A stretch of DNA of 64,000 nucleotides from the NCBI RefSeq assembly GCF_964340395.1, contig NC_135552.1, positions 20,772,181 to 20,836,180 on the forward strand, read 5' to 3'. Source of the DNA: Glandiceps talaboti (lineage: Eukaryota; Hemichordata; Enteropneusta; Spengelidae). The notes under the pieces were generated by a model, which worked only from the letters and a program-made list of their open reading frames with translations, was not told where the DNA came from and searched no databases. Below, piece after piece: positions 53,230 to 64,000 of the stretch (positions are counted from its first letter, which is position 1; the number at the start of each line of letters is the position of its first letter). A program made the translations under genes and the position numbers.

Positions 53230-54943
53230 TATGCTGTATTTCTAGGTGGTTTAAATTATTGAATACAAGAGGTGAAAGTGTGGATGAGCCCGATTAAGGA
53301 CACGACCAAAAAGATGCACTTTACACCAATTCAATACACGGGGAAAAGGCAGATTGCTTCGCGGAGTAAAATTTCCAACCATTGCGCAACTATGGCGCCC
53401 TCTAGTGACAATAGTGGTATTTCTGAACAGACGGCAATACTTTAGTCGAATTTTTGAAACTGTGAGGGGAAAAAGCTACATTTTAGTAGAAATCATGAAG
53501 GAAATGACATCGATATAACAATTCAGTAGGGGTACACTTGATATGTGGATGGTTAAAGGTGCATACAGTTTTAAAACATCTTACAGGCCGGATATTAAAC
53601 ATAGGTGGTGTACGGTAAAGTTATTTTACACAGGATATTACAAAGAAACTGGAACTGGGGCCTGGAAACTTGTATTTTACGAAAATATCCATCTAACTTC
53701 AAGTTCTGGCACAACCAACAACAACAAAGTGCACTTTATCTAAATTGTAGGTGGCCTGATAGTACCCTGTTACATACATGTGACAAAACGAACATATTTA
53801 AATTATACAACAATTTTTCTAAAAAAGCTATCAGGCCAGCTATCAGGATATAAAAGATAAAACACTGAAAGCATTTCATTCCAAAACCGACATTCACTTT
53901 ATTAGGAAATATTTTGTCAAATGGACAACATTTACACAAAAATACATGTCGTTTTTTTTGGAAACCATGACGTAAATTAAAAAGGGGTATGAAATCAAAT
54001 TACAAAGCACATATTTCCCACTTCTCTTCTTGCTAGAAATAGTCAACACACTTGAGACCTAAACCTTTGAATTTCAAGTCTGCGTGACTTCAGTCATAAA
54101 GTTACTCTGTATACCTTCAAAATGGTGATATGTCACAGTATATATACCTATTGCGATACCTGTGACAAGGTCACTCGCAAAGAAATGTATGCGTTTGAAA
54201 TCAACCATGGTATCTCCTAGTAAGTGAACAACTACCCTGCTGACATGCCTCATTTACATTAAATGTGGCAGTATTATAATATTAGCTGTTGACATGATGA
54301 CAATATACTGGTATGCCATATTCCACAAATCAGATATAGAATTCAAAGCTTTAAGCTCTTTCTAAATTCACCTTACATTAGCTCTATATTTCATAACAAT
54401 CTGTTTACATATTGATGGTAAAGCAAACTCATTTTCTTCTTCCTTTTTTGTCATTTGCATATTTAAATTACATTCTCCTTCTTCTTACCTCCCTTTTCAC
54501 CAAAACAAAGTTGGTAGGTGTAAAATATGTTGTCTGTGGTATACCGAAGCTTCTAAATTAGGTCTTAATCAGATTTCACTTTTTTTAAAGTGAGAAAATT
54601 GATCAGAGTTTAATTAGATTGTATATTTCCTACAATAAAGTAAAACTGCTTAGTTGATTGTCTAAACATTTGTACAGGTAATAGGTATAGATGACATCTA
54701 TTTGCAATGTAAATTCATAGGAATTTTACAGTGGACGTCAAAACAACACTTTGAAGTAGAAATCTGAGTGACATCTTTCTACACTTTCATTTCATTCATA
54801 CTCTATTTGCCTAACAGTAATTGAACACTATATGCCTAACAGTAATTGAACACTATTACATAAAAACAAGCTACTTACTAAATTCTAATTTGTTTACAAC
54901 TTGTCAGAACGTGGAACTACAATAACATAACATGTGTATATAC
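53230..54943. other. RPL12 promoter side and gene-free DNA
   Basis: The ~170 bp upstream of the RPL12 start should hold its promoter; pyrimidine-rich words such as CACTTTCACCTCTTG on the minus strand about 40-60 bp before the ATG would fit a 5'-TOP transcript start. The rest has no recognisable exon. Around 53745-53850 the word ctatcaggcca and its complement recur. Confidence 0.4.
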
Positions 54944-55023
54944 CTCTACAAATAGATCGGTATCTTTAGGATCTAATGTATCAAATGAGCTTCTTTTAAT
55001 CAACACTACTTTATGATGGTTCT
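54944..55023 (-). CDS. Orphan 80-bp exon candidate
   Basis: On the minus strand TTTCTTTGTTCAG precedes an 80-bp open segment that ends at GTAGAG|GTATAT. It encodes 26 residues after a split codon, including KVVLIKRSSFDTLDPKDTD. The other two frames close quickly. The strength of the acceptor and the charged, protein-like composition suggest a real exon of an unidentified minus-strand gene between PPP1R2 and RPL12, but no partner exon was found and I do not recognise the protein. Confidence 0.3.
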
Positions 55024-58000
55024 CTGAACAAAGAAATTGAATCACTGGTATATGTGTATTTCATGAAAAGTCTTCGGTTACAACATAGACCCTCCACCAA
55101 CGTCTAGGGTTACAGGGATGGAACTTGATACTTATATAATACCAGTAACTTGAGTATCAAAGTACTCTGGACTTAAAACGATAGTAAGTAAATACTTCCT
55201 GTAAAACACACTGCAATGAATATCACTATACAATATACAGAACAGTAAATAGAAATGATTTGTATACATATCTTGGATGGGCTTTACATCACTAATACAA
55301 TAATTATGATATGAAATAAAATGATTCCTTGCTTATATTACTGTGCTCAACACAAATAAACAAAAGTAAACAATGCAACGACAACACAAAATAAAAGGAA
55401 ACAAAACACACAAGTACAAGGTCAGCCTTTTGTACAAATACACTAATTTGACATGTTGAGAGTTGACCTATTGATGAAAGACATCATAAGTAGATTACAG
55501 ATATCTATTTGCTGAGTTCCAATGATATTTATCCAGTTTTGTTACAGATTTCAGTATAAATCAAAAGAAATAGTACCAATTTAAAAAATATTTTGGAGGT
55601 CTGTGGGTCAGAAATTAACATTGTTACAAGTATACATTTGTTAAAAATCCGCTGACAAGAAATGCTGAAATTGTCTGTAAAATGACTTGAACTGTTAAGA
55701 TTATCCGATTCAATGACAAATCTTTGAAGTGAGACATACCGGTATGTTAAGCTGGCTTCGTTCATCATCAGTGTATTTGTTCTAATACAGGTAAAATCTT
55801 TACCAATGGTTCCATAACGCAGATCAATTTGTTAATGCCATGAAGCCCATATACAAGTGGACATTCTTAAAACAAAAGTATGTTGTGGTCTCGCCTTCCA
55901 AAATAAAAGTCTACATATAAAGAACGATGGTTCAAATTCTGTTATATTGTGATGTGACGTGACATTATGCAATGTCACGTGATGCAACGTGTATCATGCT
56001 GTGATCAGATACAAAGTAATGCATCATGTGATATGGTGCAGTGCAATGTGATGCTATGCAATATGTCATATGTCATGCAATGGTGCAATGCGACAAGATG
56101 TGATTCCGTGCACTGCTGGTTTGATTGATTAGTAGCATTCTCTGGGCTTCCCCAAACAATCAATCATCCCTTGGGGCATACCAGGTGTCACATTGTTTGA
56201 GGCTACTTAAGGAATACTCACTTGATGTTACTTTTGAAACAAAATCAGACAGCAGGTGACAAATTTGTACCCTTAAAGCCGATGTCAATAGCAATTAGTA
56301 TATGATGTATATATATTTCATTGACACTCAACAATCATATCACAGTATATCAACTTTGTTTCCAACAATCTCTGGATGAAAGTATCATATTGCTATCTCA
56401 ACATTGTCTGGTTTGTTTTAATATAATATGTTCTCCATATACAATCCAGTCATTACTAAAAGTATATCAAGTACAATCTAGTTTATTTCACCACAACTAC
56501 TTTTCTACCTGGCATTACAAATACAACTGAATGTACAGCCATTTTTAGGAGATGATATTCTAATGTTAGGTGTAATTATTAATCTCAATAAAGTCACCTT
56601 ATGACAGTAATTATTATAATTCATATCTATTTTAGTTTGCTAAAAGATGTCTTGCTACAGTTGTAGTCCATGTACTGAATATAGTGAATTAGAAACAGTA
56701 CTGATTGAAACAAAACAAAACAAAACATTGACAAAGGTCAACACACACGACAAATTTGAACTTTTTACACACAAACTCTCGGAACACAACCATACATGCT
56801 AACATAATGCATACTTATGTACTTCTCTGTTCATTGAACACATTTCATTGAGTTTGACAGGGAATGAAAATGATTCATTCAATTTGTTATTTTATAATAC
56901 CTAACAATTTGGTGCACTGTTTGACTCTGGCATGGTTCACTTATGGCTAAGCTAGGCATTTTCTACTCTATTTTAATGTGTTTTTTGTTAGGGTGACTCT
57001 ATTATTTTTTCTGTTTCTCATTACTTTTTCATAGCAACTATGGTCAATTTATATAGAAAAAGTAAAAAAAATAAAAAATCATCTTCATGTTTCTCTGCCT
57101 CTCATTTTCCTTCTCTCTATCTTTGTTTTATTGGATTCCTGGTAACAAGCCCTTTCCCAGCTTTTCTATACAATTGGCATGTTTTTATGCTCCCTACTTG
57201 GATAACTTCTGTGATGAAAGAAAAATATTCTGTTCGTAAACAAGTGTTGTTGCCACCACCATGACTGTAGATGATGTCGACAGTCCAGGCACTTGCTTAT
57301 TCTTGCCAGCAGTGAGCGAAAATACCGGTATGTATTTTTTATTTTGATGTTGGAGCTGAAAATTTGGGTGTCTGGGTAATGAGAAACAGAAAGAGAAGTA
57401 GGGTCACCCTTACACTGTTATTGCCTCCCATCAGCTGCATAAAGTATTGGAATGAAATGGGACTGGGAGGGGTGGGGGTGAGGGTGGGGGGTTGTACACT
57501 TTGAATTGACAGATTTCTAGGCTTGTAATGTGGTTCTAATCAGTTTTTGCTTGTGTCTCTGAATGTGTCAAGAGACATGCACAATAATACCTGATAACAC
57601 TTAGTTGTAAACACATTACTAAAAATATTTTGAGGCCCAAGCTTAGAACATAGAACTATGATAGATTAACAAACCACAGAGAGTCAACAATAACTTTTGA
57701 TGGGAACTATATTAAGCAGTGTTTACATTTTAAACATACATGTATGACATGTGGCAAATACATGTCTGGTCTCAATGATGGTATTGCATGTGAGCTGGTA
57801 TTGCTTTCTATAAAAAACAACAAGTAGAAGTTATCTGATGAGTTAGGCCATCATTTTTGACATCTGTGAATACCTTGTATAGCTAGTCATATACTAATAT
57901 AGTCATACACCCAAACACTGGTGATAATATACTAGCACTTTTTCACAACAAGCACATGTTTTATGGTGTCAAACTGTTTTGGGCTAAATTAACAGCAGGA

Positions 58001-58223
58001 AGTCGATGTGCTCAATACAATCAAAGTCATGCAATCACATGAAAATGGAAAATTTGGATTTGTAAACCAACTAGAAGACATACAGGACGTACATTTGGTA
58101 AAAAGATCATGGAAAACAAACAGCTTGCTTAAATAAGAGAATGAAAAATGTATATAAAGATATGTTCCTGTTCTTTTGCAAAATGTTATTGCTTTGATTT
58201 GACTAGTTTTACCAACACACATT
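55024..58223. other. Gene-free region downstream of PPP1R2
   Basis: No recognisable coding exon. It contains the Harbinger-like MITE described below and, at about 55950-56105, low-complexity DNA made of gatgtgacgtgac / atgcaatg-type words. The part nearest 58.2 kb probably includes the end of the PPP1R2 transcript. Confidence 0.4.
56991..57409. mobile_element. Harbinger-like MITE, 419 bp, TTA target duplication
   Basis: The left end GGGTGACTCTA, later TTTCTGTTTCTCATTAC, and the reverse complement of the right end GGGTGACCCTACTTCTC, TTTCTGTTTCTCATTAC form terminal inverted repeats of about 34 bp. TTA directly precedes the left end (56988-56990) and follows the right end (57410-57412). A three-base TWA duplication is characteristic of PIF/Harbinger insertions. 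The interior has a 74-codon frame without transposase motifs, so the element is non-autonomous. Confidence 0.7.
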
Positions 58224-58552
58224 GCTGAGGCTAGTCCAGATATAACAAGTTCTATGCAACACTAAGGCTTGCCCAGATATAACAAGTTCTATGCAACACT
58301 AAGGCTAGCCCAGATATAACAAATTCTATCCAACACTGAGGCTAGCCCAGATATAACAAGTTCTATGCACACTGAGACTAGCCGAGTTATAACATTAACA
58401 AGTTCTTTGCACCACTGACGCTAGTCCAAATATAACAAGTTCTTTGCACCACTGAGTCTAGCCCAGTTATAACAAGTTCTTTGCAGCAGTGAGGCTAGCC
58501 CAGATATTACAAGTTCTATGCACCACTGAGGCTAGCCCAGAAGTTCTTTTCT
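58224..58552 (-). repeat. ~46-bp tandem repeats in the PPP1R2 3' UTR
   Basis: About seven units of ctgaggctagcccagatata, then acaagttctatgcaccac (plus-strand reading). On the minus strand the first unit starts about 20 bp after the PPP1R2 stop codon, so the repeats should be part of its mRNA. Confidence 0.8.
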
Positions 58553-58573
58553 GCACCATTTCTGTACATTTGA

Positions 58574-61500
58574 TTAGAGTTGTATTTCATCTGCATTATC
58601 ATCTTCCTTACTGACACTACTTTGTTCATCTGATTGTCTACTCTCACTTGTTTTGCTAGTACTCTTTTCTCCTTCCTCATCGTCATCATCATCTTCTTCA
58701 AGCTCTTGCTCCATGAGTTTTTTGGCTAGCTTGACATTGTAAAATTCATTGTAATGTTGTTTTCTCTTCAACTCAAAGGCATCTTTTTTTTCTAGAAAAC
58801 AATAAAATGTGTTCATTGTGTAAATCAAAGTTAGACATCACTGTCAGCTGACAGTAAGTGGTTAAATGTACATCAATAGTGTCAATCTGTCTGCATATAT
58901 GGCAATGTCTCATATTTTAGTGTAACTCCTTATATTACCTTGCATATTGACAAGTATAACAAGATGATGATCATACTAAACAACACCAAACAAACTTACT
59001 ATTACGCCATTGAACAATTAAGTAAAATCACAGACAAGTGAATATTGTATGAAGTCTTATAGGTATTTAGGTGTATTACATAGCATCCCTATATTCTAAC
59101 CACTACCAACTGTAGGAGTATATACACATCCCTCTTCCCTCTACCTAATCTTCATCGTCATTTATTTTTACCTTCGTCTTCTTTACTAAGTGGTACTACT
59201 TCTTCATCACTACTTTCCTCTTCACCCTCTTCCCTTTCCCACCATCTCTTTGCTGTTGCTTCTTCTGTCAATCTGAAATGCCAAAATGATGCAAAAATTA
59301 CAATGATCCCATACGAAGATTGTAAATTAACACAATAAAATATGTATGATTGCTGCAATCTTTTTGTTTCCATTTTCTCTCAAAGTAAGAAAATTGACAT
59401 CGTGCCAAATATTGAAGCATTTTAGTGAGTAAGAGTAACTTATGGCACCATGCTGTGCTATGCAGAAATAAATTGCAGACATCTTCACACTTTGACAGAG
59501 AACAATAAACTAAATCATAGACAATGTATTTCAACATTGACAGAGAACAATACACTAAATCATAGACAATGTATTTCAATATAGACAATGAACAATACAC
59601 TAAATAATAGACAATGTATTTCAACATAGACAGAGAACAATAAACTAAATCATAGACAATGTATTTCAACACTGACAGAGAACAATAAACTAAATCACAC
59701 AATGTAATTCAACATTGACAGGGAACAATGAACTAACTTGTAGACAATATGTTTCAATATTGACAGAGAACAATAAACTAAATCATAGACAATGTATTTC
59801 AACACTGACAAAGAACAATAACTTAAATCGTAGACAATGCATTTCAACATTGACAGAATAACAAATTCAATAATAGAAAACATTTTTCAACATTGGTGAA
59901 ACAATCACCTTAGACAATGGAAAGGTGAGTACGCTTACTTTTTAGATATGGCATCTTCATCTAAATCTTTATCTTGTTCATGATCACTGACTGGGTCAGC
60001 ATTTTCATCGTCCCCTATAACCATTCTGTTATATGGTGTATCAGGTTCATTTATTTTCATATGTCCGTACTCCTTGTCTGCAGGGTGATGTGTTGCTATG
60101 ATATTCATTTCATCCCATTTCACACCATCCCTTAAATAAATGGCACAATTTTGAAAACCAAGAAACTGTGTTCATAAGACCTAGATGTAAATTAGCCTGT
60201 CTATGGTGCTGTTGAGATACATCGTTCGCCCTTGGGAGAATACAAGGGCTAGGTACGACCAGCTAATGATGTATCTTGACAGTGCCATAAACAGGCAAAA
60301 CCTACATGTATGTTGGGAACTAATTTGCTTCTTATGACTCTCACTTCTTTCACCATGATCCTCATATTTAGACTAGTCACGGTCAAAATACAGGCTACAA
60401 GCTAAAATTGGTGGGCAAGGGACTGCTTAATAGCTCCTGTGAGATGCCAGAGTCCATCTGTCATAGAACAATGACACGGCTGTTTTACACAGTCATAAAA
60501 CAATTATTACACTTCAATAATTTGACAAACAATACATAATTTGAGGAATTTGTATACTTATAATACAGCTTAGCATGGGTGCCAATGTGGTATCGAATCA
60601 GAAAGAAGAAAGAGAGATCCTAAGATTTGATGAAGGAAAGAACTAGACTAAATACGGCTAGAACCACTTGGCCAATCAAATCAGGCTAAAGTAGTATTAT
60701 ACATAATAAATGTCTGCTAAAATGTTACAGTTGTACCTGAGTACTATACTTCAATTATAATATAACTGTCTTCTAAATGTTACAGCTGTAGGTAAAGTTG
60801 TTTACATTATAACATAACTGTCTGCTAAATGTTACAGCTGTAGGTAAAGTTGTTTACATTATAACATAACTGTCTGCTAAATGTTACAGCTGTAGGTAAA
60901 GTTGTTTACATTATAACATAACTGTCTGCTAAATGTTACAGCTGTAGGTAAAGTTGTTTACATTATAACATAACTGTCTGCTAAATGTTACAGCTGTAGG
61001 TAAAGTTGTTTACATTATAACATAACTGTCTGCTAAATGTTACAGCTGTAGCTAAAGTACTGTACATATTATAAGTGCTATATATTTTCATTAAATGTTC
61101 ACTTCAAACATAAATGTTGTAACTGATTTCAGTTGCCAACACAACACAAACGACAGTGACGGCTTATTTAGTGAAATTTCATATTCTAAATCACATTTTT
61201 GATAACAGTTGGCATGCCTCAAAATCATCCATAATGACATGGTTTAACAAAGAATGCTTCTTATATACAATTACCATGTTCTTGTTTATTGAGATGGGGT
61301 ACAGTGGGGGTGGGGGTGGGGTGATTCAGTTATAAAATGGGAAATGGAAGCTGGATCCAACAAAAATCAAGAAAAAGAAATAGTTTTAAAACTCAATGAG
61401 TGAATTGATCAATATCACACACAAAGTTAAGTTATATTGCACCACAAAAATTGATCATTCAATCGATCAATCATTCAACCGAATAATAAATAAATAAATC

Positions 61501-62641
61501 AATAAATCAACTGATCGATCAATCGATCGATCAATCAGTTACATGCTCGCTGCCCCCCGTGGTAGTATCTGAGGAGAGAGGTTGGGCTAAGGATTTTATG
61601 AGTTTCAAAATTTAGTATGTTTATAGCAGTAGGGTGTTGATAATCAAATAAAACAATACAAATTACAATATCAAATATAAATACACAAATAAATGAATAA
61701 TACATATTAAAGGGAAATCAAAGTGTGACCAATGTTTACCTTTTGAAAAGAAGTAAATTTGACTCCTTTTTTTTGGCAGACATGTTCTGTGAGGTTTGAC
61801 AGTTGGTGCTTCATTTACATACCTGATATAATTTCTTGTGGTATGTACTGTTGTACAGATTATAGTTTTTACAAATATCCTTTTCTTATATAAATTATTA
61901 TAAATTGCAATAACTTGTTTAAATAATTAATTATGTACCTCAAACCATACGGGAAATCAAAAAAATTAAATAATTGTTTAATGTTGTTACACAATATTCA
62001 AGAGAAGTACAGATTGACAGAACCACAGAATGTTGTTTGCCAAAATAAATACAAGATGGACCTACACTGCACACCTCACAAACTGAAAGATAAACACATT
62101 GTTATTTTGAATGGTCCATGGATGAATTTTTCTATATTGTAGTTCAAATATAATTTATAACTCACCTTTCATATTATAATAAATATATATATACAATTGT
62201 ATTCGATATTTGAAAGAAATACATATTCACATTTTTAATAACGATATTATAACTAATTAATAAGGACTGAACGAGTGCAGTGTTCATGAAGTGAATGTAA
62301 TTTCAAGCTGTGCTACACAATTTTTGTGTGAGTGTGCGTACGTTTTTCATGTGATCTATGTGCAGTCGACAGAAGTCAATGACTTCCCTCTTTTGAAGCA
62401 GACGTATAACGTTACAAAATACAATGTTGTTGACATTTCGTCTGATAACACTGAGCAGTCATCAGTGACATACAGCGTATTTAGTCAATTCTGGACAAAC
62501 TGACTAATTGGTTGGCGCAAAATATCACGGTGTTGGCAAATAGTTACACACGATGAAGAATACTCACTCGCTTTTGGTGCCCGGCTTTTCAAAATGTTTG
62601 GCATTTTTTAGAATGCCCTTCTTCTCTTGCTTCTCCGCCAT
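58574..62641 (-). CDS. PPP1R2: Protein phosphatase 1 inhibitor 2 (IPP-2)
   Basis: Four exons on the minus strand with matching phases: 62641-62568, 60130-59939, 59272-59172 and 58791-58574. They encode 194 residues; human PPP1R2 has 205. The protein binds and inhibits the catalytic subunit of PP1 and helps it fold. All three PP1-binding segments can be seen: KGILK at residues 8-12, the VKWDEMNI segment from residue 28 (the human counterpart is KSQKWDEMNI), and KQHYNE followed by KLAKKL from residue 133, whose HYNE covers the PP1 active site. EPDTPY keeps Thr56, the equivalent of human Thr72 that GSK3 phosphorylates to reactivate PP1. The C-terminal third is acidic and Ser-rich, as in the family. 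The third exon has a weak donor (GTAAAA). Introns 1 and 2 carry tandem arrays, and another array opens the 3' UTR. Confidence 0.95.
59478..59890. repeat. 45-bp tandem array in PPP1R2 intron 2
   Basis: About nine units of catagacaatgtatttcaac, a(t/c)tgacagagaacaata, aactaaat. The array takes up about 60 percent of the 666-bp intron. Open frames across it are periodicity artefacts. Confidence 0.88.
60195..60296. mobile_element. 102-bp hairpin element in PPP1R2 intron 1
   Basis: The arms gcctgtctatggtgctgttg, agatacatcgtt and the reversed gcctgtttatggcactgtca, agatacatcatt pair over about 34 bp. The centre holds another small palindrome (cccttg...caaggg). MITE-like or a foldable RNA. Confidence 0.55.
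60740..61055. repeat. 52-bp tandem array, about 6 copies
   Basis: The unit taactgtctgctaaatgtta, cagctgtaggtaaagttg, tttacattataaca repeats every 52 bp (ggtaaag at 60791, 60843, 60895). The inner copies are almost identical, which indicates recent expansion. PPP1R2 intron 1. Confidence 0.9.
61450..61542. repeat. Degenerate (AATC/GATC) tetranucleotide tract
   Basis: A mixture of gatcaatc, aataaatc and gatcgatc words without long perfect runs. Confidence 0.7.
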
Positions 62642-63038
62642 GATGAATCAAATGATTTGTGCGCATGTGCACTTTCGAGAATTCGATGTTTATCGAATGC
62701 CAATCGGCTGTACGAATATATTGAAAAAATATTGCGTTCGTCTTAACAGCAATAGCATTAAATGTTTACTCTTGAGTTTCGATGGTGTTCTTAAGCTGAC
62801 TGATTTTTGTTGGGTTATCGGATTTTTATCTGACGACGACGAAACTATAGTCAGCGTCAGATTCACTTCACCAACATTTCAAGTTTCAAATTCAAACTGA
62901 TCTGAATCTGAATCCGACGCCAATTTATTTTAGACATCAATCCTGTAGGTAAATAAATGTCACACTGCCAGCAGTTGCAGCCCAGAACTTCGAGTGTTTT
63001 CCAGATTATTTGGACACACTTGAAGTCTATGTTTTGGT
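62642..63038. promoter_or_regulatory. Head-to-head promoter of PPP1R2 and the C2orf69 homologue
   Basis: Only 397 bp separate the two start codons, which point away from each other. Both transcripts must therefore start within this interval unless non-coding exons intervene. It contains several CG dinucleotides (for example tctgacgacgacgaaac near 62830). Core elements and start sites cannot be placed by eye. Confidence 0.5.
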
Positions 63039-63299
63039 ATGAAGGCAAGAGTAACATTTTCTGCAGTCTTCGCTTTTAAGTTTTTAATCCAGTCTCTGTC
63101 AAATGTCACAATGGCCTCAGGAACTAATCGCCGCTATGTTATCCCACCAGACGTATTTGCAAAGCCGTTTCCAGTTGACAATCTGCACAGATTACCCAGG
63201 ATTGAAGGCAGTGTTTGGAAGAGAAATGAAATGATATTTTGCACCGAATCTAAATCTGGTCGCAATCAGCATGTGATATTCTTCCCAGGCGATGTACAG
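63039..63299 (+). CDS. C2orf69: C2orf69 homologue, first coding exon (partial)
   Basis: The exon encodes 87 residues and ends at GTACAG|GTGGGT (phase 0); the rest lies beyond the window. HVIFFPGDVQ at residues 78-87 matches the HVLYFPGDVQ of human C2orf69, a mitochondrial protein with a predicted serine-hydrolase-like fold. The N-terminal ~24 residues (MKARVTFSAVFAFKFLIQSL...) are basic then hydrophobic, as a mitochondrial targeting leader would be, so I chose the ATG at 63039. An internal ATG at 63111 (CACAATGGCC) has a better initiation context and would remove the leader; a shorter second form is possible. The middle part (PPDVFAKPFPVDNLHRLP) has little similarity to the human sequence. 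The assignment depends mainly on the conserved FPGDVQ block. Confidence 0.75.
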
Positions 63300-63371
63300 G
63301 TGGGTATTGCTTTTTATCTTATGGAAGTTATGGCAACAAGAGGCGTGGTGCATGGTGGGGAGAGCAAGGTC

Positions 63372-63466
63372 TAACAGCACATACCTCTAGGCTTAGGACA
63401 CTCAGGGGGCCGTCCTGAATATTGCCCAGCTTGGAGGAGTGTCCTGAGCCTGGAGGTATGCTGTTA
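63372..63466. mobile_element. 95-bp hairpin element in C2orf69 intron 1
   Basis: The left arm taacagcacatacctctagg, cttaggacactc and the reversed right arm taacagcatacctccaggct, caggacactc pair over about 31 bp. It starts only about 70 bp after the exon's splice donor. Confidence 0.55.
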
Positions 63467-64000
63467 AACTTGTATGGGTGGGGATGTCGATCATTGACAT
63501 GTAAATTAGATACAAAATAATTATATCAAACTCAGTAAGTACGGGGCAGAAATGAGAGATTTTCAAATATGACCATAAGTGCAATTTCTTTTTCACCCCC
63601 ACCCGTTGATTTAAAATTGATCACAGGGAGCTATGCAAGTTTTAAAACAATCCATTTTATGTATTCATGATGAATTGAAACAGATTTCCCATAGCAATAA
63701 CAGTTAAATATAAATAACACATGCCAGCGAGGGCAATAGGCTAGGCAAGGGCATCATCAAAGTTTTAGTAAAGAGTGCCAGCCCGAGGACAGGCATTAAA
63801 TTGTGATATTGCCTGAGTTAATGTGTCATTAATTTCATTACACCATCCACTCATTTGTCCAATCATTCATCACCATTCATAGGTTTTCCCTTTCATTCTG
63901 CATTTCCAAACTGATGCACAATGGTTGAAATAACTCCTACTAGTCCTAGTCTCTACACGCGCGCGGGCAATATTATCACCATGCATGATGCAGGCAATAC
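63467..64000. other. Start of C2orf69 intron 1
   Basis: Non-coding DNA to the window edge; no further exon or repeat unit was recognised. Confidence 0.5.

Noticed and set aside
58224-58552. Coding extension of PPP1R2
   Set aside because: The stop at 58574 aligns with the expected C-terminus of the family and the repeats follow it.

Overview
This window is a stretch of nuclear DNA from a bilaterian invertebrate. The genes are split by GT-AG introns, the non-coding DNA is AT-rich, and it is loaded with microsatellites, tandem arrays, short inverted-repeat elements and tRNA-derived SINE copies. The proteins resemble their vertebrate orthologues closely (RP2, SPRYD3, RPL12, PPP1R2, C2orf69). The frequent tacatgta-type words suggest a marine animal such as a hemichordate, lancelet or spiralian, but I cannot fix the phylum from the sequence alone. 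No retrovirus-like or other capsid-bearing element, transposase or reverse transcriptase was seen.

Layout. About 2.9-4.7 kb, minus strand: the 3' end of a gene ending in an UNC5-like death domain. 4.7-12.8 kb: no recognisable gene, but a 27-bp minisatellite (9.2-9.9 kb), hairpin elements and a MITE. 12.8-25.5 kb, minus strand: a complete nine-exon RP2 gene (344 residues). 25.5-26 kb: a likely divergent promoter. 33.6-42.0 kb, plus strand: a complete eight-exon SPRYD3 coding region (445 residues). 42-49.8 kb: foldback MITE, a second large 27-bp array and two SINE copies. 49.8-53.2 kb, minus strand: RPL12, four exons that supply essentially the whole protein, with the stop-bearing last exon not located. 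53.2-58.2 kb: one orphan exon candidate and a Harbinger-like MITE. 58.6-62.6 kb, minus strand: complete four-exon PPP1R2 (194 residues). 63.0 kb to the edge, plus strand: first exon of a C2orf69 homologue, 397 bp head-to-head from PPP1R2.

The genes do not form one pathway; they are ordinary cellular genes that happen to be neighbours. RP2 is the ARL3 GTPase-activating protein for lipidated ciliary cargo, RPL12 a ribosomal stalk-base protein, PPP1R2 a PP1 inhibitor/chaperone, and SPRYD3 and C2orf69 are less characterised.

The most unusual observation is that three tandem arrays sit on splice sites. In RP2, the exon 4 acceptor plus the first 16 exon bases is repeated about ten times into the intron, every copy carrying a stop where the real exon has an Arg codon, and the exon 7 end plus donor is repeated three more times. 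In SPRYD3, a roughly 31-bp array of about 12 units starts with the exon 4 donor itself. Other themes are a set of 90-150 bp near-palindromic hairpin elements, two unrelated 27-bp satellites, and tandem repeats beginning right after the stop codons of PPP1R2 and SPRYD3.
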